Part shown: in pieces, positions 1 through 6,633 of the stretch | Layout of the letters: each line of letters starts with the position of its first letter | Numbering within the stretch: position 1 is the first letter of the stretch | Assembly (NCBI GenBank): GCA_902492545.1 | Contig: CABULX010000096.1 | Span: 1 to 8,464 of the forward strand | Direction of reading: 5' to 3' | Source: an uncultured Collinsella sp. | GTDB lineage: Bacteria > Actinomycetota > Coriobacteriia > Coriobacteriales > Coriobacteriaceae | DNA: 8,464 nucleotides | Notes under the pieces: model-generated | Told to the model about the DNA's origin: nothing | Seen by the model: the letters and a program-made list of their open reading frames with translations, nothing else | Databases searched by the model: none | Made by a program: the position numbers and the translations under genes

Positions 1-170
1 GCAGGAAGAGCAGAAAGCTCCTTGGTCACCGAGGCGAGCGTGAGCGACATGTTGGTGCCGGTATCGCCATCGGGTACGGGGAAGACGTTGAGCTTGTTGA
101 TCTCCTCGGCCTTGTCGGAAACGGCAGCCGCAGCGATCGGAAAACAGGTGCGAATGGTCTTTGCAATCAT
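1..170 (-). CDS. fakA: DAK/DhaL-domain protein, fatty acid kinase A-like (N-terminal fragment, runs off window)
   Basis: I translated this by hand on the minus strand from the ATG at 168-170; 56 complete codons are visible before the window ends. The residues NVFPVPDGDTGTNM (about 28-41) are the metal- and nucleotide-binding signature of the DhaL fold, with D34 and D36 expected to bind Mg-ADP/ATP. In Firmicutes the DhaL protein next to an Asp23 gene (YloV) is FakA. That protein phosphorylates exogenous fatty acids carried by FakB, in the cytoplasm, to feed phospholipid synthesis. The gene lies 27 bases after the Asp23-family gene, matching the usual YloU-YloV pair, so the two are probably one transcription unit. 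A GGAG stands at 183-186, 12 bases before the ATG, which is rather far. The fold is well supported; the FakA role is inferred from the neighbour, because the C-terminal DegV-like/DAK1-like parts are not visible. Confidence 0.85.
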   Translation of the reverse strand, partial: MIAKTIRTCFPIAAAAVSDKAEEINKLNVFPVPDGDTGTNMSLTLASVTKELSALP

Positions 171-197
171 GGGTATTTGAATCTCCGTTTTCGGATG

Positions 198-554
198 CTA
201 GTTCAGACGGCTCTTGAGCGCGTCGATATGGATGCCGATCTTAAGGCTGGCGGGATCGATCTGGGCGATCTCCTGCAGAGTGAAGGCAACGGAGCTCGAA
301 AGATTGTGGCAGACGGACTTCATGTTGACGCCGTTCTCGAGCACGACGTGAAGATCGACCGTAAGGCCGTTCTCGTCGGCGGAGACAAGCACGCCCTTGC
401 GGAGGCGCTGACCGGCAAGCAGGCGCACGCTCTCGGCGCCCTGGAGCTGCTCAGCCATACCGACAACGCCATAGCACGTCATCGCGGCATAACCGGCAAT
501 ATCGGCAATAACGTCGTTCGAGACGCTCAGGCTGCCGTTAATGGTCTCAGACAC
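198..554 (-). CDS. Asp23/Gls24 family envelope stress protein (YloU-like), 118 aa from GTG start
   Basis: The protein is small, acidic and soluble, of the Asp23/Gls24 (DUF322) family. Its signs are an N-terminal 'GSLSVSNDVIADIAGYAA' segment (about 8-25), the central 'GVLVSADENGLTVDLHVVLENGVNM' strand region (54-78) and a C-terminal 'IGIHIDAL' strand (107-113). Length is typical. Family members include Asp23, a membrane-anchored-complex protein linked to cell-envelope stress, and YloU, whose exact job is unclear and which sits beside FakA. There is no signal peptide or membrane segment. I prefer the GTG at 552-554 because an AAAAGGAG ribosome binding site (561-568) ends six bases before it. 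The in-frame ATG at 603-605 has no ribosome binding site, and the 17 residues it would add (starting MIAPTTWCREHQ) do not look like the family. It is followed after 27 bases by the fakA-like gene. Confidence 0.88.
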   Translation of the reverse strand: MSETINGSLSVSNDVIADIAGYAAMTCYGVVGMAEQLQGAESVRLLAGQRLRKGVLVSADENGLTVDLHVVLENGVNMKSVCHNLSSSVAFTLQEIAQIDPASLKIGIHIDALKSRLN

Positions 555-560
555 AAGAAT

Positions 561-568
561 CTCCTTTT
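561..568 (-). promoter_or_regulatory. Shine-Dalgarno sequence that sets the Asp23-family start
   Basis: Read on the minus strand this is AAAAGGAG, six bases before the GTG at 554-552. It is the only good ribosome binding site near the 5' end of the open frame and rules in the GTG over the upstream ATG at 605. Confidence 0.7.
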
Positions 569-570
569 CT

Positions 571-587
571 TGGTGCTCGCGGCACCA
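571..587 (-). promoter_or_regulatory. Small hairpin just upstream of the Asp23-family ribosome binding site
   Basis: In the minus-strand transcript UGGUGC (587-582) can pair perfectly with GCACCA (576-571) around a five-base loop CGCGA. The stem ends two bases before the ribosome binding site at 561-568, a position from which it could affect ribosome access or message stability. The pairing is seen in the sequence; the role is inference. If translation really began at 605 this would be coding sequence instead. Confidence 0.4.
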
Positions 588-611
588 TGTCGTGGGAGCA
601 ATCATTGCAAT

Positions 612-617
612 ATTCTA
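612..617 (-). promoter_or_regulatory. Possible -10 box of the Asp23-fakA promoter
   Basis: The minus strand reads TAGAAT here, one base from the consensus TATAAT. Transcription would start near 605, giving a leader of roughly 50 bases before the GTG. No convincing -35 box lies 16-18 bases upstream, so this is tentative. A promoter is expected in this region, because the tRNA terminator at 714-743 ends the preceding unit. Confidence 0.3.
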
Positions 618-688
618 CAACGACCGCGGCATGTTGAGGTGGCGGGCCTCGGGATTACATCCTCGACACGAAATGTTGATACGGTAAC

Positions 689-707
689 GTTCGCGAACAG
701 CGATCGC
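689..707. other. Two adjacent short palindromes upstream of the Asp23 unit
   Basis: GTTCGCGAAC (689-698) is a perfect 10-base palindrome. Two bases later GCGATCGC (700-707) is a perfect 8-base palindrome. They lie between the tRNA terminator and the proposed Asp23 promoter, where an operator could sit, but short GC-rich palindromes arise readily by chance in this base composition. No known operator was recognised. Confidence 0.25.
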
Positions 708-713
708 GGCATG

Positions 714-743
714 AAAAAACCCGCCGCATAAGCGACGGGTTTT
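714..743 (-). terminator. Rho-independent terminator after the tRNA-Asn pair
   Basis: On the minus strand AAAACCCGUCGC (743-732) pairs with GCGGCGGGUUUU (727-716) around a UUAU loop. This is a 12-bp stem with a single G.U pair, followed by a run of six U (719-714, four of them also in the stem). It lies six bases after the encoded CCA of the second tRNA. It ends the tRNA transcript and separates it from the Asp23 gene. Confidence 0.85.
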
Positions 744-749
744 ACAACC

Positions 750-824
750 TGGCTCCCCGGGTAGGACTCGAACCTACAACAGCGCGGTTAACAGCCGCGT
801 GCTCTACCATTGAGCTACCGAGGA
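750..824 (-). tRNA. tRNA-Asn (anticodon GUU), second of two identical copies
   Basis: Read on the minus strand from 824, this is a complete cloverleaf of 75 bases including an encoded CCA (752-750). The acceptor stem is UCCUCGG with CCGGGGA and a G discriminator. The anticodon stem-loop GCGGCUGUUAACCGC shows a GUU anticodon, which decodes asparagine codons AAC and AAU. The T-arm contains GUUCGAGUC. It is the promoter-distal copy: the first copy lies 33 bases upstream and the terminator follows at once. The sequence is identical to the first copy over all 75 bases. Confidence 0.96.
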
Positions 825-857
825 ATTTAAAGCCCAACAGAAAGGGCTGAAAAATTC
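825..857 (-). other. Spacer between the tandem tRNA-Asn genes, with a hairpin
   Basis: In the transcript AGCCC (848-844) can pair with GGGCU (835-831). Outside a small internal loop, GAAUUU (857-852) can pair with AAAUUC (828-823), which takes in the first two bases of the second tRNA. This could present the spacer for cleavage during tRNA processing. The GGGCU is followed only by UUAAAU, so it is a poor terminator and both tRNAs are likely in one precursor. Confidence 0.4.
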
Positions 858-932
858 TGGCTCCCCGGGTAGGACTCGAACCTACAACAGCGCGGTTAAC
901 AGCCGCGTGCTCTACCATTGAGCTACCGAGGA
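858..932 (-). tRNA. tRNA-Asn (anticodon GUU), first of two identical copies
   Basis: This is a 75-base cloverleaf on the minus strand from 932, with CCA encoded at 860-858, GUU anticodon, seven-base-pair acceptor stem and a G discriminator. It is the promoter-proximal copy, about 24 bases downstream of the predicted transcription start. Identity to the copy at 750-824 over the full length points to a recent tandem duplication or maintenance by gene conversion. Confidence 0.96.
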
Positions 933-962
933 ATAGGTGCGTGCTCTCAAGCAACGAAGTTC

Positions 963-990
963 ATTATACGGACGAATCAGCTCAGGGCAA
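963..990 (-). promoter_or_regulatory. Promoter of the tRNA-Asn pair
   Basis: On the minus strand a perfect TATAAT (968-963) lies 16 bases after TTGCCC (990-985), four of six matches to the -35 consensus TTGACA. The predicted start near 956 gives a short leader of about 24 bases before the first tRNA. The strength and placement fit a housekeeping sigma promoter for stable RNA. Confidence 0.75.
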
Positions 991-1012
991 GAACTTTTTT
1001 AAGAAATTTTCC
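991..1012 (-). promoter_or_regulatory. AT-rich UP-like element upstream of the tRNA promoter
   Basis: Directly upstream of the -35 box the minus strand holds an A-tract, a T-tract and a second A-tract (an AAAATTT followed by TTAAAAAA), 18 of 22 bases being A or T in an otherwise GC-rich region. This resembles the UP element that binds the RNA polymerase alpha C-terminal domains at rRNA and tRNA promoters. Composition and position are seen; binding is inferred. Confidence 0.5.
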
Positions 1013-1016
1013 GACC

Positions 1017-1072
1017 TAGTCATTGGGGACGTTCTTAAACGACCAGTCATTCAAGAACGTCCCCAACGACCA
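1017..1072 (-). repeat. 56-base near-palindrome (REP- or MITE-like hairpin element)
   Basis: The core is a perfect 14-base inverted repeat, TTGGGGACGTTCTT (1023-1036) and its complement (1053-1066). The symmetry continues in both directions, from 1017/1072 inward to a four-base loop at 1043-1046. Of 26 possible pairs, 22 are Watson-Crick. The other four (1018/1071, 1022/1067, 1037/1052, 1040/1049) are A-C on the plus strand and so G.U on the minus strand. The element sits between the rpoD terminator and the tRNA promoter, and no second copy occurs in this window. It could be a dispersed palindromic repeat, a second terminator-like or RNA-stabilising hairpin after rpoD, or a protein-binding site. 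The structure is certain; the class is inferred. Confidence 0.75.
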
Positions 1073-1077
1073 CATGA

Positions 1078-1111
1078 AAGCGCCCTCAAGCGGATGTGCT
1101 TGAGGGCGCTT
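1078..1111 (-). terminator. Terminator hairpin after rpoD
   Basis: A perfect 14-bp stem pairs AAGCGCCCTCAAGC (minus strand 1111-1098) with its complement (1091-1078) around a six-base loop, ten bases past the rpoD stop codon. The U-run that should follow is short (UUU, then C), so termination may be incomplete or helped by the second hairpin just downstream. It marks the end of the long infB-rpoD unit. Confidence 0.7.
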
Positions 1112-1120
1112 CTTGCTTGA

Positions 1121-2470
<1,350 letters not shown>

Positions 2471-2475
2471 AGATT

Positions 2476-2482
2476 CTCCCTT
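2476..2482 (-). promoter_or_regulatory. Shine-Dalgarno sequence that sets the rpoD start
   Basis: The minus strand reads AAGGGAG, five bases before the GTG at 2470-2468. It overlaps the codons just after the ATG at 2485, which argues that the ATG is not the start. Confidence 0.65.
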
Positions 2483-2485
2483 CAT

Positions 2486-2508
2486 AGTCCACAGGACTCA
2501 ATACTTTA
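2486..2508 (-). promoter_or_regulatory. Possible weak rpoD promoter and start-site palindrome
   Basis: On the minus strand TGCTAAAGT (ending at 2503) is an extended -10 motif (TGn plus TAAAGT). There is no good -35 box at the usual distance. A start near 2496 would give a leader of about 26 bases. AGTCC-aca-GGACT (2486-2498) is a perfect small inverted repeat lying over the predicted start, so either an operator or a leader hairpin is possible. The rest of the dnaG-rpoD gap (2509-2580) shows no terminator, so readthrough from dnaG is likely the main source of rpoD message. Confidence 0.35.
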
Positions 2509-2580
2509 GCACACACAGTGACGTCTATACCCAAAAAGAGGACTGGATATAGGCGAGAATACGCTGGTTGACCACAACAT

Positions 2581-4689
2581 CTAGGCTTGTTCGGTGCCTG
2601 CGGCCTCCAGGCCGATCGAACGGAACGGGTCCGCCACGCCGCCGATCGACTTTTGCAGTTCGCGTTGACGTTGCGAATCCTGCGCGGCCTGCACGGTCAG
2701 CGCGCGACGGGCCTCATCATCGAGTGAACGGTCCTGGCGCAGCCTGGCCTGTGCGGCACGCATGCGGCGCTTGATGGTGTAGAGCTCGAGCGTATCGAGC
2801 ATAAACACGATGTTCGTCTCGGTGGGGTGCTTGCTCGTCGCCGAGATGCGCCCGGCACTCACAAGCGTTGCCGCCTCGGGACACACCGAGCGTGCCGCAT
2901 CCATGCAGGCTGCAGGATCGGTTCCCGGCGGCGTTGCCAGAACGGCCCATGCGATGGACTCGTGACGTGGGTCAACCCACTCGATGGAGCAGATGCGGTC
3001 GGTATACGTGCGGAACAGGTCGGGGTAGCTCGTGAGCATGGTCAGCAGCTCGCGCTCCCCTGCCAAGGACTTGCGTTCAAGATCGGTAAGAACCATCGGC
3101 GCCGCCGCAGACGGCGCGCCCGAACCGTCAGCCGCAGGCACAGCGCCCATACCATCAGGCACATCGATCGGCGCCAGATCGCCAACGACCTCCACGGGCG
3201 CGGCACCGTAGGCATCGAGCGGGACGTAGTCGTACGGCTCTTCTTCGACCGGCGCGGACACCGGCGGCGTCGCGCCCGATGCCCAAGCACCGCGACCGAC
3301 ATCGCGAGAACCCGACGCCCGACTGCCTATCCCGCCGGACCGCTCAGCCTGTGCCCGCTGGCGTTCATAGTTCTGCTCACGGCGGCGTTCCGCATCTTCG
3401 CGCTTGGCGACATCACGAAACACACGGCCCGAGCTCGCACGCACGGTCTCCAGATCCAAACCCAGCAGATCGGCAATCTGGATAAAGTACGTGTCGATCA
3501 TATAGCTGTCGCGCAGCGGATAGATAAGCGTCAGCGCATCTTCCAGCGCCTTTGCGCGACCGCCCGGCGTGGTGATGTCGCTCGACTCCTGCAGCGAACG
3601 GTACACAAAGTCCATGAGGGGCTCGGCGGCGTCAATGCGTTTCTGCAGCTCCTGGCCGCCGCGCGCCGTAATGAACTCCATGGGGTCGTTGCCGTCGGGG
3701 AGCACCACGCAGCGCAGGTCCATAGAATCCTGCTCGATAAACTGAATCGCGCGACGGGCGGCCTTTTGTCCAGCGGCATCGCCGTCGAACATATACACGA
3801 TGCGCTTGGCAAAGCGAGTGAGCGTCTTGACGTGATGCTCCGTGAGCGCGGTGCCCAGCGTGGCGACAACGTTTTTAATCCCCGCTTCCCAACAGGCGAT
3901 GCAGTCGGTATAGCCCTCTACCACGATGGCGGTATCCTGCGCGACGATAAACTCCTTGGCCCAATTAAAGCCGTAGAGGTTTCGCTTTTTATGAAACACG
4001 CTCGTCTCGGCGGTGTTGAGATACTTAGGCTGGCCGTCGCCCATAATGCGACCGCCAAAGGCAATGTTGTGACCCTGCTCGTCAAAGATGGGGAACATCA
4101 CGCGGTCGTAAAAGCGGTCGGCAAGCTGCCCGCGCCCGCGACTCACGGCAACGTTGGCGTCGATCATCTCCTGCGGGGTAAAACCCGCCTGGGACAGGTG
4201 CGACACCAGCGCGTTACGGCCCGGTGCAAAGCCCAGGCAGTAGCGGCGGCAGACGTCGCCGCCCATGCCGCGGCTGGCAAAGTACTCGCGCGGACGGCCG
4301 TCCTTACCGCGCATGAGCATGGTGTGGTAGAACTGGGCGGTCTCGGCGCACAGATCGTAGATGCGGGCACGCTTGGTGCCGCGCTCGCGGCGATCTCCGG
4401 TGTCATGCAGCTCAATACCCGCGCGATCGGCCAAGTAACGGATTGACTCGGGAAAGCTCAGGTTCTCGCGCTTCATGATATACGTGAAAACGTCGCCACC
4501 CTCGCCGCAGCCAAAGCAATGCCACACCTGCGTGGCGGGGATAATGTGGAAGGACGGCGTCTTCTCGCCATGGAAGGGGCAGCATCCCCAAAACTCATGG
4601 CCGCGAGGCTTGAGCTCGACCGTTTCCTGCACGATGGCAACCAGGTCAGACGCAGCGCGTACCTGGTCTTTTTCCTCATCGCTAATCAC
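2581..4689 (-). CDS. dnaG: DNA primase, 702 aa
   Basis: This primase makes RNA primers at the replication fork and is recruited by the replicative helicase DnaB. The N-terminal CHC2 zinc finger shows CPFHGEKTPSFH with C37 and H40, then C58 and C61 in WHCFGCGEGG. The RNA polymerase core includes DRFYDRVMFPIFD (191-203). The TOPRIM part has EGYTD (258-262, catalytic E258) and MFDGDAAG (300-307, metal-binding D302 and D304), followed by LPDGNDPMEF. A low-complexity Ala/Gly/Pro/Asp linker (about 430-532) leads to a helical C-terminal helicase-binding domain (about 535-700). The long linker makes it about 120 residues longer than the E. coli enzyme. The GTG start (4689-4687) is preceded by GGGGGTGA six bases away and overlaps the end of ribF by eight bases, so translation is probably coupled. 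It precedes rpoD, as in the classic macromolecular synthesis operon. Confidence 0.97.
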   Translation of the reverse strand: MISDEEKDQVRAASDLVAIVQETVELKPRGHEFWGCCPFHGEKTPSFHIIPATQVWHCFGCGEGGDVFTYIMKRENLSFPESIRYLADRAGIELHDTGDRRERGTKRARIYDLCAETAQFYHTMLMRGKDGRPREYFASRGMGGDVCRRYCLGFAPGRNALVSHLSQAGFTPQEMIDANVAVSRGRGQLADRFYDRVMFPIFDEQGHNIAFGGRIMGDGQPKYLNTAETSVFHKKRNLYGFNWAKEFIVAQDTAIVVEGYTDCIACWEAGIKNVVATLGTALTEHHVKTLTRFAKRIVYMFDGDAAGQKAARRAIQFIEQDSMDLRCVVLPDGNDPMEFITARGGQELQKRIDAAEPLMDFVYRSLQESSDITTPGGRAKALEDALTLIYPLRDSYMIDTYFIQIADLLGLDLETVRASSGRVFRDVAKREDAERRREQNYERQRAQAERSGGIGSRASGSRDVGRGAWASGATPPVSAPVEEEPYDYVPLDAYGAAPVEVVGDLAPIDVPDGMGAVPAADGSGAPSAAAPMVLTDLERKSLAGERELLTMLTSYPDLFRTYTDRICSIEWVDPRHESIAWAVLATPPGTDPAACMDAARSVCPEAATLVSAGRISATSKHPTETNIVFMLDTLELYTIKRRMRAAQARLRQDRSLDDEARRALTVQAAQDSQRQRELQKSIGGVADPFRSIGLEAAGTEQA

Positions 4690-5689
4690 GGATGCTCACC
4701 CCCTGCTCACCCAAGTTGTGACGAATGTCCTCGATATTACCCTCGACGGTCGCAATCAACTCATCCAGCGAATCGAACACGCGCGACGGACGCAGCCAGC
4801 GCGTAAACGCCAGCGAAACGGAAGCGCCGTACAGGTCGCCCGCATAACCAATTAAATTAGCCTCGAGATGCGCAGATGCTGCATCGTCGGCATACGTCGG
4901 CGGCAGTCCGACGTTTACGGCAGCGGGCCACACGGTGTCATCGACCAGCACCAGACCCTCATACACGCCATCAGCAGGCACCTGAATACCACCGGGAACT
5001 TGTAGGTTTGCCGTGGGAAAGCCCATGCCAGAACCCTCGTGACGGCCGCGAATAACACCGCCACGCACCATATACGGTCGGCCGAGTAACTCAGCAGCAA
5101 GCTCCACATGGCCCTGTCCCAGCTCATGACGAATGCGCGTGGCGCAAATGGCCTCACCGCCCTCGCAAAGCAGGTCGTGACCATACACGTCAACGCCGTG
5201 CTCGGAACCCCAGGCGCGCATCTCGGCAACACCAGAAGCACCACCACGACCCAGCCTAAAGTCACTGCCAACGCGAATCGATCGAATGTCGACCAGACGC
5301 GACACCAGCGAGAGAAAATCAACATGGTCAAGCGCCGCAACCTCAGGCGTAAAGGGAACGGCCACCACCGCATCGACCCCGGTTTGAGCCAGGGCATGCA
5401 GACGGTCGGCCGTCGTCATCAATTTTTGGGCGGGCGAAGGGCTCACCACGACGTCCGGGTCGGGATCGAAGGTAACTACGACCGCCTTGCAGCCATGGGC
5501 ACGGGCATCACGGACAAGCGCTTCGATAAGTTCCTGGTGTCCACGGTGAACGCCATCGAACACGCCGATGGCAATCGATGCGGCACCCAAGTGCTCGCAC
5601 TCATCAAGCGTATCGGCAGTAACGATGCGAGCCTCGTCCGACTCGCCCGCGAAAAAAATACGCGCGAGCTCGCGAGCGGAAAGCATCAT
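4682..5689 (-). CDS. ribF: Bifunctional riboflavin kinase / FAD synthetase, 335 aa
   Basis: This cytoplasmic enzyme phosphorylates riboflavin to FMN and then adenylylates FMN to FAD. The N-terminal nucleotidyltransferase has GVFDGVHRGHQ (42-52), the HxGH-type ATP site, then VTFDP (72-76) and GSDFRLGRGG (141-150). ICATRIR (181-187) stands where SSTxIR is usual. The C-terminal kinase domain has GSGMGFPTANL (219-229) with the PTAN Mg-ATP motif, NVGLPPTY (259-266) and E276 at the expected catalytic base position, then DLYG (285-288). Length is normal for the two-domain form. The start ATG (5689-5687) overlaps the truB stop in ATGA; a second ATG follows at once and either could be used, with GGCGGTG upstream. 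Its own stop lies inside the dnaG start region. Confidence 0.95.
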   Translation of the reverse strand: MMLSARELARIFFAGESDEARIVTADTLDECEHLGAASIAIGVFDGVHRGHQELIEALVRDARAHGCKAVVVTFDPDPDVVVSPSPAQKLMTTADRLHALAQTGVDAVVAVPFTPEVAALDHVDFLSLVSRLVDIRSIRVGSDFRLGRGGASGVAEMRAWGSEHGVDVYGHDLLCEGGEAICATRIRHELGQGHVELAAELLGRPYMVRGGVIRGRHEGSGMGFPTANLQVPGGIQVPADGVYEGLVLVDDTVWPAAVNVGLPPTYADDAASAHLEANLIGYAGDLYGASVSLAFTRWLRPSRVFDSLDELIATVEGNIEDIRHNLGEQGVSIRD

Positions 5690-6618
5690 CGAACACCGCC
5701 GATTGCTTGCGGAAACACGTGCTCCATAACAAAGCGGCCACTCTCAATGCGAGCGAGCGCCTTGAGTCCCCCATCGAGCACCAACGCAAACGGCGCCTTC
5801 GAGGCATCGAAATCGGCAAGCGCACGCTCAACGGGAATGCGTCGGCCGCAGAGCAGGTCGTCGGCAAGATTGCCCGGCAAGTCAACACGCGTGGCGCCCA
5901 GGGCTGCAATGGGATTCAGGGCAAAGCTAGCCGCGGACTCGGGAGAAAGCTCCTCCACCGCATGACAAGCGCCAATGGAAACAGCACCGGATGCGGTGCG
6001 ACGAAGCGCGGAAATATGCGCGGCGCTATCACAAGCACGGCCCAGGTCGCGAGCGAGCGCACGGATATAGGTGCCCTTGCTCACCGAGAACGCCACGGTC
6101 CACACGCATGTATCACCCTCGCCGCCCACGGCAATCAGGTCGGCGGCATAGACCTCGACGGGGCGCGGAGGTAGGTCCACCGCATTGCCCTCGCGAGCAG
6201 ACTTGTAGGCGCGAACGCCATTGACCGAGATAGCCGAAAACGCCGGCGGCACCTGCATCTGCGGGCCCAGCATAGCGGCCAAGTGCTCACGGGCATAGGC
6301 AGGATCGCGGAGCTCGTTGGCAACAGCCACTGTGCGAACCGCCTCGCCCTCCGCATCATCGGTATTGGTCTCGGCACCAAACGAGATGTCGGCGACATAG
6401 CTTTTGGTATCGAGGGTTAGCATGCCCAGCAGACGAGTAGCCTGGCCCACGCCCACCACCATGACGCCGGATGCCATGGGGTCGAGCGTGCCGGCATGGC
6501 CGACGCGCCGCTCATGGAGGGCGCGTCGGCATTGCGAGACCACATCGTGGGACGTGCAGCCCACCGGCTTATCGACGGCGAGCAGCATATTCAGTTGAGA
6601 AGGCGTACGACGAGCCAT
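5686..6618 (-). CDS. truB: tRNA pseudouridine(55) synthase, 310 aa
   Basis: TruB converts uridine 55 in the T-arm of nearly all tRNAs to pseudouridine and also acts as a tRNA folding chaperone. The family motif VGHAGTLDPMASGVM (39-53) carries the catalytic aspartate D46. Other conserved parts are DKPVGCTSHDVV (16-27), KSYVA (72-76) with the stacking tyrosine, QVPPAFSAISVNGVRAY (122-138) and GTYIRALARDLG (182-193). A C-terminal extension after about 240 is short and PUA-like at best. It lies 15 bases after nrnA and overlaps ribF by four bases, the usual truB-ribF order. The ribosome binding site is weak (GGATGG), so coupling to nrnA translation is plausible. No key residue is missing. Confidence 0.96.
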   Translation of the reverse strand: MARRTPSQLNMLLAVDKPVGCTSHDVVSQCRRALHERRVGHAGTLDPMASGVMVVGVGQATRLLGMLTLDTKSYVADISFGAETNTDDAEGEAVRTVAVANELRDPAYAREHLAAMLGPQMQVPPAFSAISVNGVRAYKSAREGNAVDLPPRPVEVYAADLIAVGGEGDTCVWTVAFSVSKGTYIRALARDLGRACDSAAHISALRRTASGAVSIGACHAVEELSPESAASFALNPIAALGATRVDLPGNLADDLLCGRRIPVERALADFDASKAPFALVLDGGLKALARIESGRFVMEHVFPQAIGGVR

Positions 6619-6633
6619 GTACCATCCAAAATG

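Noticed and set aside
177..731. A 184-codon plus-strand open frame across the Asp23 region
   Set aside because: It is antisense to the Asp23-family gene and reads through the intergenic promoter area into the tRNA terminator; the minus-strand product has clear family features.
831..848. Hairpin between the tRNA genes as a terminator
   Set aside because: The inner stem has only five base pairs and is followed by UUAAAU rather than a U-run; the real terminator is at 714-743.
742..954. A 70-codon open frame with a repeated LGSSMVEHAAVNRAVVGSSPTRG segment
   Set aside because: The repeat is the translation of two identical tRNA-Asn genes; it is not a protein.
2827..4446. A 539-codon open frame on the plus strand, antisense to dnaG
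   Set aside because: It lies wholly within dnaG, its product is Arg/His/Ala-rich with no recognisable domain, and it mirrors dnaG codon structure, as expected of GC-rich antisense frames.
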